Positions 37,777 through 48,429 are shown, counted from the first letter of the stretch. The stretch: DNA of 64,000 bases from Neotabrizicola shimadae (GCF_019623905.1 NZ_CP069370.1:3168001-3232000), one strand, 5' to 3'. Notes: generated by a model not told the origin, from the letters alone. A program made the numbers and translations.

Positions 37777-37798
37777 GCGGGCGGCGAGGGCCGCCCGC
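37777..37798. terminator. Bidirectional terminator hairpin
   Basis: gcgggcggc / gccgcccgc, a perfect 9-bp stem with a 4-base loop. It fills most of the 34-base gap between the convergent sulfotransferase-like and RTX genes. Confidence 0.7.
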
Positions 37799-37809
37799 GC
37801 GCTGCGCAA

Positions 37810-40800
37810 TCAGAACACCAGGAAATCGGCGTTGGTCAGCACCAGGTTGGGGGCCAGGGTGGCGAACTGGAACGCAAGGCCCGCGTCGCTGCCATCGGCA
37901 TCGTAGTACAGCGCGCCGGTGTCGCGTTCGTAGATCACGCGCTGTGCCGTTGTCGTGGCCAGGCCTGTCGTGTTGGAGACGAAGGCCGAAGCGGCGAGCG
38001 CCCCCAGCGAAACGCCCGCGAAGACGGCATCGTCCAGGCGGATCGTGTCGTCCACCACGACGAAGTCGGTGATGCGGTCGATGTTGGTGGAGCTGAGCGC
38101 GCTGTCGAAGACAAAGGCATCGGCCCCGGCGCCGCCCGTCAGGCTGTCGGCGCCGTCGGCGCCGGCCAGCGTGTCGTTGCCGCCCCCGCCCACCAGCGTG
38201 TCGTTGCCGAGGCCTGCGCGCAGGCTGTTGGCCAGGCTGTTGCCGGTCAGCTGGTCGGCCCCGTCGCCGGATTGCAGGTTCTCGATCCCGACGAGGATAT
38301 CCAGGCCATAGCCCGTATCCTGCGCCTTGGTCTGGGCCAGGTTGACCACCGCCCCGGTGGTGCCGAGGAAGAGCGCGGTGTCGAGCCCGGCACCGCCGTT
38401 CAGAGAATCGTCGCCCAGGCCGCCCGACAGTGTGTCATTGCCGCCGGAGCCGATGATGGTGTCATGGCCGTCGCTGCCGTCCAGGATGTTGGCATAGGCA
38501 TCGCCGGTCAGCTGGTCGTCGTTCAGCGAGCCGGTCAGGTTCTCGATGCTGGAGCGGGTGGTGCCGGTCACCGCCAGGAAGGTGTCAACGCCCGAGGCCT
38601 GGGTGTTCTGTGCGCTGGTGATGGCGAGGCTGACGATCACGCCGCCCTGCCCGGCCTTGATGTTCTGGTAGGACACCGTGTCGGAGCCGGTGCCGCCGTC
38701 GAAGACGTTGTCCAGAAGATCGCCGGTGAACGTGTCGGCGAAGGCGCTGCCGACCACGTTTTCGAAGTTGCGCACGGTATCGACGATGCCGCCGGTGGTG
38801 GCCTTCTGTTCGGCGAGGTTCACGTTCACCGCATCGGCGGCCAGCTCGTAGGACAGGGTATCCACGCCGGCGAGACCGTCGAGGATGTTGGCCTGGGCGT
38901 TGCCCGACAGCCAGTCGTCATAGTTCGAGCCGATGAGATGTTCGAAGTTGAAGACCGTGTCGGTGCCCGAGCCGCCGGTGGTCTGCGCCCCGGTGAGCGA
39001 CAGGTCCAGCGTGATGCCCGAGATGGCGCCGAATTCGTAGGACAGCGTATCGCCGATGAAGCCGCTGGACAGGAACTGCGTGCCGCCATCGACGACGTTG
39101 TCGGCGATGTTGGCATAGATCACGTTGTTCAGCCCGTTGCCGGTGCCGTTCAGCGCATTGGTGCCCATGAGGCGCAGGTTTTCGAGCGTGCTGCCCAGCG
39201 AGTAGTTCACGTAGGACAGGACAAGCTCGGTCCCGCTGGAATCCGAGATTTCGTCGCCCAGGTTGTCGGCCACGAAGGTATCGTTGCCCGAGCCGCCGTC
39301 CATCTTGTCGGCCCCGGCGCCGCCATCCAGGAAGTTCGACCCGGTGTTGCCGACGAGGCGGTTGTTCAGGCTGTTGCCATAGCCCGTGACGGCCGAGCCG
39401 ATCAGCGTCAGGTTTTCGACGTTGGCGGTCAGGCGGTAGGAGACTTCGGAATAGACGATGTCGATGCCGTCGCCGGAGCCGTTCAGTTCGACCACCACAT
39501 CGGCGCCGTCGACGTAGTAGGTGTCGTTGCCCTTGCCGCCGGTGAGCACGTCTGCGCCTTCGCCGCCATCGAGGATGTTGTCGCCCGAGTTGCCGGTGAG
39601 GTCGTCATTGAAGCGGCTGCCGGTCAGGTTCTCGATGCCGATGAGCTGGTCGTAGCCCGAGCCGCGGGTGTCCTGGAAGCCGGTGATGGTGAGATCGACC
39701 GTGACCCCGCCCGCGGCGACGCTTTGGGTTTCGGTCTGGGTGGTGAGCGAGCTGCCGCCCAGGGTCTGCAGGTCGTAGCTGGCATAGGAGACGGTGTCCG
39801 AGCCGCCCTGGCCATCGAGGATGTTGTTGCCGGCATTGGCGTAGAGCGTGTTGTTCAGCGCGTTGCCGGTGCCGTTGATGTTGGCCGTGCCCATCAGGCG
39901 CAGGTTTTCGAGGTTGGCGCCCAGGACGTAGCTGATCGTGGTGGCCACCATGTCGATCTGCGACAGGCTGCTGTTGATCTCGACCACCACATCGCCGGCA
40001 TTGTCGACGATGTAGGTGTCGTTGCCGTCGCCGCCGGTCATGGTGTCGGCGCCGGTGCCGCCGTTCAGCGTGTTGCCGCCGGTGTTGCCGGTCAGGACGT
40101 TGGCGCGGAAGTTGCCCAGCCCGGCCAGCCCGCTGGAGCCGGTGAGTTCCAGGTTTTCAAGGTTGGCGCCGAGGGCGTAGCTGACCGACGAGATGACCTT
40201 GTCGATCTGGGTCCAGGAGCTGTTGGTTTCGACCACGACGTCGGAGGAGCTGTCCACGACATAGGTGTCGTTGCCGTTGCCGCCGATCATCGTGTCGGCG
40301 CCGGACTTGCCGTCGAGCACGTTGCTGGCGGCGTTGCCCGTGAGCACGTTGTTCAGCGTGTTGCCGGTGGCGTTGATGGCCGCGCTGCCGGTGAGGGTCA
40401 GGTTCTCGACATAGTTGGTGAGGGTGTAGCTGATGGAAGCCTGCACGAGGTCGATGCCAGCGCCCGCGAGGAGGTTGTTTTCCTCGGTCACCACATCGGC
40501 GGCGTTGTCCACGATGTAGAGGTCGTTGCCCAGGCCGCCGACCATCAGGTCGCCGCCGGCGCCGCCGTTCAGCGTGTCATGGCCGCCGAGGCCCAGAAGC
40601 GCATCGTCGCCGGTGCTGCCAAGCAGGGCGTTGTCGAAATCTCCATCCGATCCGGTGGTGCCTTCGCCCACCAGCAGGATGCCGGGCCCGGAGAACCGGA
40701 TGTTCTGGGCGGAGGTGGCGGTGCTGAGGCCCAGGTCATCGAGCCCGATGCCCGAAAGCACGATCGACTTGCCCGCGACGGAGAACTGCACGCCCGAGGC

Positions 40801-40920
40801 GGTGCCGTTGATGAGGAGTTCGGCAGGGCGGATGCCGGCATCGAAGATCAGGACATCGTGGAGCGGGTCGAAAACGATGGTCTGATTGTTGGCAAGCGCG
40901 CTGAACGTGTAATTGGCCAT
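37810..40920 (-). CDS. RTX-type calcium-binding repeat protein, probably type I secreted
   Basis: A 1036-residue protein with no N-terminal signal peptide (MANYTFSALANNQTIVFDPL). It carries many GGxGxDxxx nonapeptide repeats (GGAGGDLMVGGLGNDLY, GGNGNDTYVVD, GGDGNDTYIVD), which bind Ca2+ in parallel beta-rolls. Between them run longer repeats containing LENLxLxGxxxxNxTGNxLNN. The C-terminus (ADAFVFDSALSS, ITDFVVVDDTIRLDD, ending FLVF) resembles the serralysin C-terminal and type I secretion signal. No catalytic domain is recognised, so it may be a surface or adhesion protein. No ABC/HlyD/TolC genes lie nearby. The 297-base upstream gap holds its promoter region and the argG terminator, with nothing else seen. 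Confidence 0.88.
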   Translation of the reverse strand: MANYTFSALANNQTIVFDPLHDVLIFDAGIRPAELLINGTASGVQFSVAGKSIVLSGIGLDDLGLSTATSAQNIRFSGPGILLVGEGTTGSDGDFDNALLGSTGDDALLGLGGHDTLNGGAGGDLMVGGLGNDLYIVDNAADVVTEENNLLAGAGIDLVQASISYTLTNYVENLTLTGSAAINATGNTLNNVLTGNAASNVLDGKSGADTMIGGNGNDTYVVDSSSDVVVETNSSWTQIDKVISSVSYALGANLENLELTGSSGLAGLGNFRANVLTGNTGGNTLNGGTGADTMTGGDGNDTYIVDNAGDVVVEINSSLSQIDMVATTISYVLGANLENLRLMGTANINGTGNALNNTLYANAGNNILDGQGGSDTVSYASYDLQTLGGSSLTTQTETQSVAAGGVTVDLTITGFQDTRGSGYDQLIGIENLTGSRFNDDLTGNSGDNILDGGEGADVLTGGKGNDTYYVDGADVVVELNGSGDGIDIVYSEVSYRLTANVENLTLIGSAVTGYGNSLNNRLVGNTGSNFLDGGAGADKMDGGSGNDTFVADNLGDEISDSSGTELVLSYVNYSLGSTLENLRLMGTNALNGTGNGLNNVIYANIADNVVDGGTQFLSSGFIGDTLSYEFGAISGITLDLSLTGAQTTGGSGTDTVFNFEHLIGSNYDDWLSGNAQANILDGLAGVDTLSYELAADAVNVNLAEQKATTGGIVDTVRNFENVVGSAFADTFTGDLLDNVFDGGTGSDTVSYQNIKAGQGGVIVSLAITSAQNTQASGVDTFLAVTGTTRSSIENLTGSLNDDQLTGDAYANILDGSDGHDTIIGSGGNDTLSGGLGDDSLNGGAGLDTALFLGTTGAVVNLAQTKAQDTGYGLDILVGIENLQSGDGADQLTGNSLANSLRAGLGNDTLVGGGGNDTLAGADGADSLTGGAGADAFVFDSALSSTNIDRITDFVVVDDTIRLDDAVFAGVSLGALAASAFVSNTTGLATTTAQRVIYERDTGALYYDADGSDAGLAFQFATLAPNLVLTNADFLVF

Positions 40921-41182
40921 GACTCGTACCTCTGTTGACGATTGGCCCGTTTCTTCTGTGCCGGTGTGGCAATTGCATGGCCGTTGCGGGCATGAATTGT
41001 GGCGGTGGCCAGCAGGTCACGCATGACGTTGGGGAAAACGCCAGTAGGGCGCGGATTTTCCTTATTTGTCAGATCGTTGCGCGAAAAAGGCGCGGCGCGG
41101 GGCGCGGCCTGGGCGGAATAACGCGAAATCCGGGGCGCGCAATGGATCAATAGGAATGGGAATCGGGCAGGAATTGCAGGGA

Positions 41183-41205
41183 CGGCCCCCGAAATACGGG
41201 GGCCG
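41183..41205 (-). terminator. argG terminator
   Basis: cggcccccg / cgggggccg, a perfect 9-bp stem with loop aaata, lies 13 bases past the argG stop on the minus strand. Confidence 0.75.
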
Positions 41206-41217
41206 CTTGCAGCGGGA

Positions 41218-42450
<1,233 letters not shown>

Positions 42451-42464
42451 CGCAGGGCTCCGTA

Positions 42465-42494
42465 TCCGTTCCGCCCGCGATTAGCGGGAAACGG
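42465..42494 (-). promoter_or_regulatory. Imperfect hairpin in argG upstream region
   Basis: tccgttccgcccgc pairs with gcgggaaacgga (two-base bulge) around a 5-base loop, 15-44 bases before the argG start. It may be a leader hairpin or part of an operator. No arginine-repressor box is evident to me. Confidence 0.3.
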
Positions 42495-42569
42495 ACGCAA
42501 GGACAAGGCGAGGGCTTGACCTGCACGGCGGGCTGCGGCTGAGGTGGCGCGACAATGCGGGAGGAACGA

Positions 42570-43334
42570 GTGAAGGCGTGGCAGATTTTCCGCCATTCGG
42601 TGCGGCAGGTGGTGGGCAATCTGCCCGGTGCGCTGCGTGTGTCTCTGGTGCCGGTTGCCATTCAGGTTGCGGTCATGCTGGCGCTGGCTGGCATCGCCGG
42701 GCCGACCGGCGGTCTTCTGGAGCCGGCCGCGCCTGACGCCGGGTTCGTGATGGGCACGATCCTTGCTCTGGTGGTTGTGGTTGCGACGGCGCTGTGGATT
42801 GCCGTGGCCTGGCATCGCTATGTGCTGCTGAGCGAGGTGCCGAAGGGATTTGTTCCGGCGTTCCACGGAGACCGGATCGCGGCCTATCTGCTGCGGTCGC
42901 TGGCCTATCTTGTGGTGCTGGTGGTCGTTGCCGTCCTGTTGTCCTTTGTCCAGTCGGCCATCGCCAATGCGCTTTCCGTTTCGTCGGTTTCGGCCTTCAT
43001 GATCCTGATGCTGGTCATCGTGCTGTTGCCCACGCTCACCGTGGGGCTGCGGCTGAGCAGCGGATTGCCGGGCGCCGCGATCGGAGCGACGGGGGATTTC
43101 ACCACGGGCTGGCGGGCGACCACGGGCGCAACCGGGGATACTGCGGCGCTGGCCGTGATCCTTGTGCTGGCGCAGACCGCCCTGCAGCTGGTGGGCTTTG
43201 CGCTGAGCTCGGCCGACCTGTCGATCCTGTCATTTGCCTGGGAGGTGGTGACAAGCTGGCTGGTGACGATGGTGGGCGTGTCGGTGCTGACCACGCTTTA
43301 CGGCCATTATGTCGAGGGGCGGGCGCTGGTCTGA
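42570..43334 (+). CDS. Integral membrane protein of unknown function
   Basis: About 254 residues with roughly six hydrophobic segments (for example LVPVAIQVAVMLALAGIAG, LALVVVVATALWIAVAW, FMILMLVIVLLPTLTVGL). I prefer the GTG at 42570, which has gggaggaa just upstream; the ATG at 42555 adds five residues. The general look is that of small alphaproteobacterial inner-membrane proteins with no assigned role. It is 35 bases upstream of ilvA on the same strand, so possibly co-transcribed. Confidence 0.75.
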   Translation: MKAWQIFRHSVRQVVGNLPGALRVSLVPVAIQVAVMLALAGIAGPTGGLLEPAAPDAGFVMGTILALVVVVATALWIAVAWHRYVLLSEVPKGFVPAFHGDRIAAYLLRSLAYLVVLVVVAVLLSFVQSAIANALSVSSVSAFMILMLVIVLLPTLTVGLRLSSGLPGAAIGATGDFTTGWRATTGATGDTAALAVILVLAQTALQLVGFALSSADLSILSFAWEVVTSWLVTMVGVSVLTTLYGHYVEGRALV

Positions 43335-43369
43335 CTTGATCCGGGACGGCGGGCGAGTCATGCCGGGGC

Positions 43370-44617
43370 ATGACACGGTTTTCCGACGATGCCCGCCAAA
43401 CCGCGCTCGCGCTTCGCGATCTCTTTCCCGAGACGCCGCTGCAGCGCAATGACCACCTGTCCCTGCGCCACGGGGCCGATATCTGGCTGAAGCGCGAGGA
43501 TCTGACGCCGGTGCGCAGCTACAAGCTGCGCGGCGCCTTCACGGCGATGCGCAAGGTGCTGGAGGCCGATCCGACCAAGGCGCGGTTCGTCTGTGCCAGT
43601 GCCGGCAACCATGCGCAGGGCGTGGCCTATGCCTGCCGTCATTTCGGCGTCACCGGGACGATCTTCATGCCGGTGACGACGCCGCAGCAGAAGATCGACA
43701 AGACCCGCGCCTTTGGCGGCGGGCAGGTGCGGATCGTGCTGACGGGGGATTATTTCGACCAGACGCTGGCGGCTTCGCAGCGGTTCTGCGTGGAAGAGGG
43801 TGCACATTTCCTGTCGCCCTTCGACGACCCGGACGTGATTTTGGGGCAGTCGAGCGTTGGGGTGGAACTGCTGGAGCAACTGGGCCGCGCACCGGACCTG
43901 GTGATCCTGCCGGTGGGCGGAGGCGGATTGTCGGCGGGGGTGACGCGCTATCTGCGCGAGGCGGCGCCGGAGACGCGATTCGTCTTTGTCGAGCCGCTTG
44001 GCGGGGCGAGCCTGACGGCGGCGCTGAAGGCGGGGCATCCGGTGACGCTGCCGCGGGTGAACAGCTTTGTGGACGGCGCGGCGGTGGCGCGGATCGGGCA
44101 GCTGACCTGGGAGGCCTTGTCCTGGGCCAGGCGCGACCAGGTGCAGCTTGCGCCCGAGGACCGCATCTGCGTGACCATGCTGGAGATGCTGAACGTCGAG
44201 GGCATCGTGCTGGAACCGGCGGGGGCGCTGTCGGTGGACGTGCTGCCGGACCTGGCGGGCGAGATCGCGGGCAAGACGGTGGTCTGCGTGACCTCGGGCG
44301 GGAATTTCGACTTCGAGCGCCTGCCGGAGGTGAAGGAACGGGCGCAGCGCTATTCGGGCGTGAAGAAGTATTTCATCCTGCGGATGCCGCAGCGGCCCGG
44401 TGCGCTGAAGGAGTTTCTGACCATGCTGGGGCCGGACGACGACATTGCCCGGTTCGAATACCTGAAGAAATCGGCACGCAACTTCGGGTCGGTCCTGATC
44501 GGGATCGAGACGAAGGACGCGGCCAATTTCGAGGCGCTGTTCGGCGCGATGGATGCAGGCGGCTTCACCTATCAGGACATCACGCAGGACGAGGTGCTGG
44601 CCGAGTTCCTGATCTAG
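43370..44617 (+). CDS. ilvA: Threonine ammonia-lyase (biosynthetic type, single ACT-like domain)
   Basis: A 415-residue fold-type II PLP enzyme. The Schiff-base lysine lies in VRSYKLRGAF, then CASAGNHAQGVAYAC and the phosphate-binding GGGGLSAG. A C-terminal regulatory domain begins near residue 325 (KKYFILRMPQRPGALKEFL) and is the short, single-domain form. It deaminates threonine to 2-oxobutyrate for isoleucine synthesis. The stop overlaps the convergent dipeptidase stop. Confidence 0.94.
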   Translation: MTRFSDDARQTALALRDLFPETPLQRNDHLSLRHGADIWLKREDLTPVRSYKLRGAFTAMRKVLEADPTKARFVCASAGNHAQGVAYACRHFGVTGTIFMPVTTPQQKIDKTRAFGGGQVRIVLTGDYFDQTLAASQRFCVEEGAHFLSPFDDPDVILGQSSVGVELLEQLGRAPDLVILPVGGGGLSAGVTRYLREAAPETRFVFVEPLGGASLTAALKAGHPVTLPRVNSFVDGAAVARIGQLTWEALSWARRDQVQLAPEDRICVTMLEMLNVEGIVLEPAGALSVDVLPDLAGEIAGKTVVCVTSGGNFDFERLPEVKERAQRYSGVKKYFILRMPQRPGALKEFLTMLGPDDDIARFEYLKKSARNFGSVLIGIETKDAANFEALFGAMDAGGFTYQDITQDEVLAEFLI

Positions 44618-45981
44618 TCGCCGAGGCGTTCCAGCAGGCGGACATAGGCGGTCTGGCCGCGGCGGAACTCGTCCAGGCGGAAGAATTCGTCCGGGGCGTG
44701 CAGGTTCTCGTCGCCATGGCTGAAGCCGAACATCACGGCATGGACGCCCAGCGTATCCAGAAGCGTGGTCATCACCGGGATCGAGCCGCCGACACGGGTG
44801 TGGAGCGGCTTGGTGGCGTAGATGTCCTCCAGCACCTGCGCGGCGATGGCGCTGGCGTTGTGGCCTGCGGGGACAAGGAAGGGATCGGCGCGGCCGGGGT
44901 TGCGCAGGACTTCCACGGTGACGCCGGGCGGGGTGTGGCGGGCGACATGGGCCTGGATGGCCTCGAAGATGCGTTCGGGGTTCTGCGCGGCGACGAGGCG
45001 GCAGGTGATCTTGGCGCGGGCCTCGGCGGGCAGCACGGTCTTGGTGCCGGCGCCCTGCCAGCCCGAGGTGAGGCCGTTCACATCGAGCGTGGGGCGGGCG
45101 AAGATGCCTTCGGCGGCGGTGTAGCCGGGTTCTGTCCAGGTCGCGGGCGCGCCGGTTTCGGCCAGGAGGTCGGCGTCCTTGAAGGGGATTCGGGCGATGT
45201 CGGCGCGTGCTTCGGGCGAGAGCGGGATCACGTCGTCGTAGAAGCCTTCGACGGTGATGAGGCCGTCTTCGCGGCGCAGGCTGGCCAGGATTTGCGCCAG
45301 CGCCAGCGCCGGGTTGGCGATGCCGCCGCCGACCATGCCGGAATGCTGGTCCGACCTTGGCCCCCGGACCACGATTTCCAGCGAGACCAGGCCCTTGAGC
45401 GCCTGCACGATCTGCGGCTGGCCGGGGGCCCATTGCAGGCCATCGGCAGAGAAGATCATGTCGGCCTTCAGCCTTTCGGCATGGGCAGCGACGAAGGGGG
45501 GAAGGTCGGGCGAGCCGATTTCCTCTTGCCCCTCGAAGAAGAAGCGGACGTTGACCGGCAGCTTGCCGGTGGTCTGCAACAGTGCCTCGCAGGCGAGGAT
45601 GGGGATGAGCATCCCGCCCTTGTCATCCGAGGCGCCGCGTCCCCAGAGGCGGCCGTCGCGGATTTCCGGCTGGAAGGGCGGAGAGGTCCAGAGGTCGAAG
45701 GGCTCGGCCGGCTGCACGTCGAAATGGCCGTAGATCAGGATGGTGGGCTTGTCCGGCCCTGCGTGGAGCCAGTCGGCCAGAACGACCGGGTGGCCAGCGG
45801 TTGGCATGACTTCGGCATGTTCGGCGCCGGCCTGGGTGAGGCGGCGGGCGACCCAGTGGGCGGCGTCCAGCACGTCGGGGATGTTCTCGGGCTTGGCCGA
45901 GACCGAGGGGATGCGGACGAAGTCCATCAATTCCGCGATGAAGCGGTCCTGTTCGCGGTTCAGATAGGTCTGGCTGTCCAT
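44614..45981 (-). CDS. M20-family dipeptidase
   Basis: A 455-residue zinc peptidase from ATG 45981. Metal-site motifs are LIYGHFDVQPAEP, RGASDDKGGM, FEGQEEIGSP and a late FGFSHGDENLHAPDEF. The dimerisation insert includes RGPRSDQHSGMVGG. This is the carnosinase/CNDP-like dipeptidase branch, cytoplasmic because no signal is seen. Divergent from the FAD oxidoreductase with a 98-base gap. Confidence 0.9.
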   Translation of the reverse strand: MDSQTYLNREQDRFIAELMDFVRIPSVSAKPENIPDVLDAAHWVARRLTQAGAEHAEVMPTAGHPVVLADWLHAGPDKPTILIYGHFDVQPAEPFDLWTSPPFQPEIRDGRLWGRGASDDKGGMLIPILACEALLQTTGKLPVNVRFFFEGQEEIGSPDLPPFVAAHAERLKADMIFSADGLQWAPGQPQIVQALKGLVSLEIVVRGPRSDQHSGMVGGGIANPALALAQILASLRREDGLITVEGFYDDVIPLSPEARADIARIPFKDADLLAETGAPATWTEPGYTAAEGIFARPTLDVNGLTSGWQGAGTKTVLPAEARAKITCRLVAAQNPERIFEAIQAHVARHTPPGVTVEVLRNPGRADPFLVPAGHNASAIAAQVLEDIYATKPLHTRVGGSIPVMTTLLDTLGVHAVMFGFSHGDENLHAPDEFFRLDEFRRGQTAYVRLLERLGD

Positions 45982-46079
45982 GGGGCACCCCTGCTGTAAC
46001 GGGGCGATCCTCTGCGCCGTAACAGCCAAGTGCAAGGCCGGGGCTTGACGTTGATGCCGGCGCAACCTGTGTTGAGGCC

Positions 46080-47507
46080 ATGGACCGCTGGACCCGCCCG
46101 AAGAGATTTGACCGCAACCTGATCGTCATTGGCGGCGGATCGGCGGGGCTTGTCACCGCCTATGTGGCGGCGGCGGCGCAGGCGAAGGTGACGCTGGTGG
46201 AGGCCGGCGAGATGGGCGGGGATTGCCTGAACACCGGCTGCGTTCCGTCCAAGGCGTTGATCCGGGCGGCGAAGGCGGCGGCGGAGATGCGCGGGGCGGC
46301 GCGGTTCGGCATCGTGCCGGTGGAGCCGGTGGTGGATTTCCGCGCGGTGATGGCGCGGGTGCGGGCGGTGATCGACGAGATTGCGCCGCATGACAGTGTG
46401 GAGCGGTATGAGGGGCTCGGGGTCGAGGTGATCCGTGGCCGGGCGCGGCTGGTCGATCCCTGGACGGTGGATGTGGACGGGCGCCGGCTGACGGCGCGGG
46501 CCATCGTTCTGGCGACCGGGGCCGAGCCGGTGAGGCCCGATCTGGCCGGTGTGGAGGTGTTCACGTCGGAGACCGTCTGGGACGCACTGGCCGCGCGGGA
46601 GAAGCCACCTGAGCGGATGGTGATCCTGGGGGGCGGGCCGATCGGCTGCGAACTGGCACAGGCGCTGCGGAGGTTGGGGGCCGGGGTGGTTCTGGTGGAA
46701 GCCGGACCGCGGCTTTTGCCGCGCGAGGATGCGGAGGTGTCGGACCTGGCGCTGCGGGTCCTGGAGGCCGAGGGCGTCACGGTGCGGCTTGGCGTGATGG
46801 CCGGGGCCGTGGGCGGTGCGCTTGTGCTTTCGGATGGCGCGCGGCTGGAGGCCGATCTGGTCCTGGCCGCCATCGGGCGGCGGGCACGGGTGAAGGGGTT
46901 CGGGCTGGAGGAACTGGGCATCCGCGCCGACCGTGTGATCGAGACCGATGGCTACCTGCGCACACGGTTCCCGCATATCCTGGTGGCGGGCGATGCCGCC
47001 GGGCCGTTCCAGTTGACCCATGCCGGGGCACATCAGGGCTGGTTTGCGGCGATGAATGGCCTGTTCGGCGATGTCTGGAAGACGAAGGCGGATTACCGGG
47101 TGATGCCGGCTGTCACCTACATGGACCCCGAGATTGCCCGTGTCGGGCTGAGCGAGGCAGAGGCGCGGGCGCAGGGTCGTGTTTTCGAGGTGACGCGGTA
47201 CGGGTTGGATGACCTGGACCGGGCGATTGCCGATGGCGCGGCGCGGGGCTTCGTGAAGGTGATCTCGGGGAAAGGCGGGCGCATCCTGGGGGTGACGGTC
47301 GCGGGTGCCCATGCGGGCGAGTTGATCGCGGAATGGGCGCTGGCGATGAAGGCGGGGCTGCGGCTTGGGCAGGTGCTGGGCACCGTCCATGCCTATCCGA
47401 CCATGGCTGAAAGCGCGAAATACGCGGCTGGCATCTGGCGGCGGGCGCATCTGGACCCGCGGCTGCTGGCGCTTTTGCGGCGGTTCCAGGACTGGAGGCG
47501 CGGATGA
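46080..47507 (+). CDS. FAD-dependent pyridine nucleotide-disulfide oxidoreductase
   Basis: A 475-residue member of the mercuric reductase/lipoamide dehydrogenase family. FAD motif VIGGGSAGLVTA, redox-active disulfide GGDCLNTGCVPSK, NAD motif ILGGGPIGCELAQ, second FAD motif HILVAGDAAG and a dimerisation domain with the catalytic His-Pro region altered (GTVHAYPTMAES). It lacks the MerR N-terminal heavy-metal domain and C-terminal Cys pair. Physiological substrate unknown. It overlaps the next gene by 4 bases. Confidence 0.87.
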   Translation: MDRWTRPKRFDRNLIVIGGGSAGLVTAYVAAAAQAKVTLVEAGEMGGDCLNTGCVPSKALIRAAKAAAEMRGAARFGIVPVEPVVDFRAVMARVRAVIDEIAPHDSVERYEGLGVEVIRGRARLVDPWTVDVDGRRLTARAIVLATGAEPVRPDLAGVEVFTSETVWDALAAREKPPERMVILGGGPIGCELAQALRRLGAGVVLVEAGPRLLPREDAEVSDLALRVLEAEGVTVRLGVMAGAVGGALVLSDGARLEADLVLAAIGRRARVKGFGLEELGIRADRVIETDGYLRTRFPHILVAGDAAGPFQLTHAGAHQGWFAAMNGLFGDVWKTKADYRVMPAVTYMDPEIARVGLSEAEARAQGRVFEVTRYGLDDLDRAIADGAARGFVKVISGKGGRILGVTVAGAHAGELIAEWALAMKAGLRLGQVLGTVHAYPTMAESAKYAAGIWRRAHLDPRLLALLRRFQDWRRG

Positions 47508-48109
47508 TCGATGCTCGGCTTCTGCCGGTGCAGCGGCGAATTCTGGCGCCGGTGGCGCGGCGGCTTCAATCGGCGGGCGTCACGGCGGATGCACTGACTT
47601 TGGTGGGGTTCGTGCTTGGGCTGCTGGCGGTGGCGGCGGTGGCGGCAGGGGCCTTCTGGGCCGGATTGGCGCTGCTGCTTGTCAACCGGCTTGCCGATGG
47701 GCTGGACGGCGAGGTTGCACGGCTCGCCGGGGCGACGGACCGGGGCGCCTTTCTGGACATCGCGCTGGACTTCGTCTTCTACGCGCTGTTTCCCCTGGGC
47801 TTTGCGCTGGCCGATCCGGCAGAGAATGCGCTGCCGGCGGCCGTGCTGATCGCGTCTTTCGTGGGGACGGGATCGTCCTTCCTGGCCTTTTCGGTTCTGG
47901 CCGAGCGGCGCGGGCTGAAGGCTGCGGACTATCCGGCCAAGGGTATTCATTATCTGGGCGGGCTGACCGAAGGGGCCGAGACCATCGCCGTCTTTGTGGC
48001 CATGTGCCTGTGGCCCGGAGCGTTTCCAGTGCTGGCGCTGGCCTTCGCCGGGGCCTGCGCGGTGACCACGCTCTTGCGGTGGTGGCGGGGTTGGCACGTG
48101 TTCGGCTGA
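47504..48109 (+). CDS. CDP-alcohol phosphatidyltransferase family membrane protein
   Basis: A 201-residue membrane enzyme. The family motif D-x2-DG-x2-AR-x8-G-x3-D-x3-D appears as DGLDGEVARLAGATDRG then FLDIALD, near residues 64-88. About six transmembrane helices. It transfers a phosphatidyl or related group from a CDP-activated donor; the acceptor is unknown. ATGA overlap with the FAD oxidoreductase gene suggests a shared function. Confidence 0.87.
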   Translation: MIDARLLPVQRRILAPVARRLQSAGVTADALTLVGFVLGLLAVAAVAAGAFWAGLALLLVNRLADGLDGEVARLAGATDRGAFLDIALDFVFYALFPLGFALADPAENALPAAVLIASFVGTGSSFLAFSVLAERRGLKAADYPAKGIHYLGGLTEGAETIAVFVAMCLWPGAFPVLALAFAGACAVTTLLRWWRGWHVFG

Positions 48110-48111
48110 GG

Positions 48112-48429
48112 TCAGGCGGCCCTTGCGGCGCGTGCGGTCAGCACAGCCTCGCGCGCTGCGCGGAAGGCGGCGGCAATGGGTTGCGGATCAGGCCGGCCGC
48201 CGGCAGCGAGCAGACGCTCGCCCTCCTGGCAAAGCTGGGCGACGGCGACGAAGCCCAGGTTCAGCGCACTGCCCTTGAGGAAGTGCAAATCCTCCAGCGT
48301 GGGGCCGCGGTCGAGGCGGATGACAACCTCCCCGGCCTCTTCAAGAAAGACATCGACGACTTCATCGAAGCCGTCTTGCCCGATTTCGTCGCGCAGTTCC
48401 GCCATCCTGAGCCAGTCGATCATGCCCAT
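48112..48429 (-). CDS. Histidine phosphotransfer (HPt) domain protein
   Basis: About 105 residues from ATG 48429; ATG 48423 is equally possible. The phosphorylatable histidine is His49 in LHFLKGSALNLGF. The protein is a single HPt domain without kinase domain. It is divergent from the response-regulator phosphatase gene with a 166-base gap and most likely relays phosphate to its receiver domain (inference). Confidence 0.82.
   Translation of the reverse strand: MGMIDWLRMAELRDEIGQDGFDEVVDVFLEEAGEVVIRLDRGPTLEDLHFLKGSALNLGFVAVAQLCQEGERLLAAGGRPDPQPIAAAFRAAREAVLTARAARAA

Noticed and set aside
37810-40920. Repeats in this stretch considered as a CRISPR or tandem DNA repeat array
   Set aside because: The periodicity follows codons of GGxGxD protein repeats, units diverge at synonymous positions, and there are no uniform spacers.
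37507-40938. 1143-codon open frame on the plus strand opposite the RTX gene
   Set aside because: It is an antisense shadow of repetitive, GC-rich coding sequence. Its translation has the biased composition of such shadows (long runs of Gly, Ala, Val, Asp), no domain, and it overlaps the sulfotransferase-like gene out of frame.
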